Of a stretch of DNA of 40,215 nucleotides, positions 40,183 through 40,215 are shown one piece after another (position 1 is the first letter of the stretch; the number at the start of each line of letters is the position of its first letter). The translations under genes and the position numbers were made by a program. A model generated the notes under the pieces. That model had not been told where the DNA came from. It worked only from the letters and a program-made list of their open reading frames with translations, and did no database searches. Origin of the DNA: Spirochaetales bacterium Spiro_03 (lineage in GTDB: Bacteria > Spirochaetota > Spirochaetia > Sphaerochaetales > Sphaerochaetaceae); contig LVBE01000119.1 of NCBI GenBank assembly GCA_001603105.1, forward strand, positions 1-40,215, read 5' to 3'.

Positions 40183-40215
40183 CAATGAAGCTATGTACCA
40201 CGACCCCTCCCATAC

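Noticed and set aside
1-40215. CRISPR arrays, tRNA or rRNA genes, insertion sequences, prophage genes
   Set aside because: No regularly spaced repeats, cloverleaf-like segments, transposase or integrase motifs were found; intergenic gaps are nearly all below 200 bp.

Overview
The window is a dense 40-kb bacterial chromosome segment (clearly GC-rich by eye, coding on both strands, many 4-30 bp gene overlaps). I infer a spirochaete, most likely Sphaerochaetaceae-like. The main clue is the start of all three secreted binding proteins: a signal peptide ending F-A-A/Q followed by G-x-x-E and a charged linker, a style typical of Treponema and Sphaerochaeta. Abundant BMP, TRAP and CUT1 importers and YesM/YesN-type regulators fit a fermentative heterotroph. 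No tRNA, rRNA, CRISPR array, IS element or prophage gene was seen.

Layout. (1) 0-7.5 kb, plus strand: a BMP-family nucleoside ABC importer (binding protein, double ATPase, two permeases) followed by a fused 2Fe-2S/molybdopterin xanthine-dehydrogenase-like enzyme, read as purine import and oxidation. (2) 7.5-9.6 kb: a nitronate monooxygenase/FabK-family flavoprotein and a small PPOX-fold protein. (3) 9.7-15.7 kb: a TRAP importer (dctM, dctQ, dctP) ending in a strong terminator, divergent from a LytS/YesM sensor kinase and an AraC-type response regulator that probably control it. (4) 15.7-25.8 kb: a CUT1 sugar ABC importer plus a TIM-barrel isomerase/epimerase on the minus strand, divergent from an RpiR-type regulator, 6-phosphogluconate dehydrogenase, PfkB kinase, zinc dehydrogenase, Gfo/Idh/MocA oxidoreductase and a one-domain asparaginase-like protein. 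This looks like one sugar or sugar-acid catabolic locus. (5) 25.8-28.1 kb: a sodium-pump decarboxylase beta subunit with a 38-residue gamma subunit, no carboxyltransferase partner nearby, a structured leader, an operator-like dyad and a divergent AraC regulator. (6) 28.1-34.8 kb: SulP anion transporter, VOC protein, MBL-fold hydrolase, a 5'-truncated AAA/DUF4143 gene, an EgsA/AraM glycerol-1-phosphate dehydrogenase, an SGNH hydrolase and a HAD phosphatase. (7) 34.8-36.7 kb: a MarR regulator and a MATE exporter. (8) 36.7-40.1 kb, minus strand: a complete acetyl-CoA carboxylase operon accB-accC-accD-accA.

Regulatory patterns seen directly. All three binding-protein genes (BMP, TRAP, CUT1) are followed, before the next transporter gene, by a strong perfect hairpin, which suggests binding protein is made in excess over membrane parts. 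Several promoters have good -35/-10 boxes at 17-bp spacing, and four of them carry inverted repeats on or between the boxes (rpiR, oadB, marR, accB). The marR transcript is predicted to be leaderless.

Functions are assigned by motif recognition only. Substrates, the pathway proposal and all operator-regulator pairings are inference.
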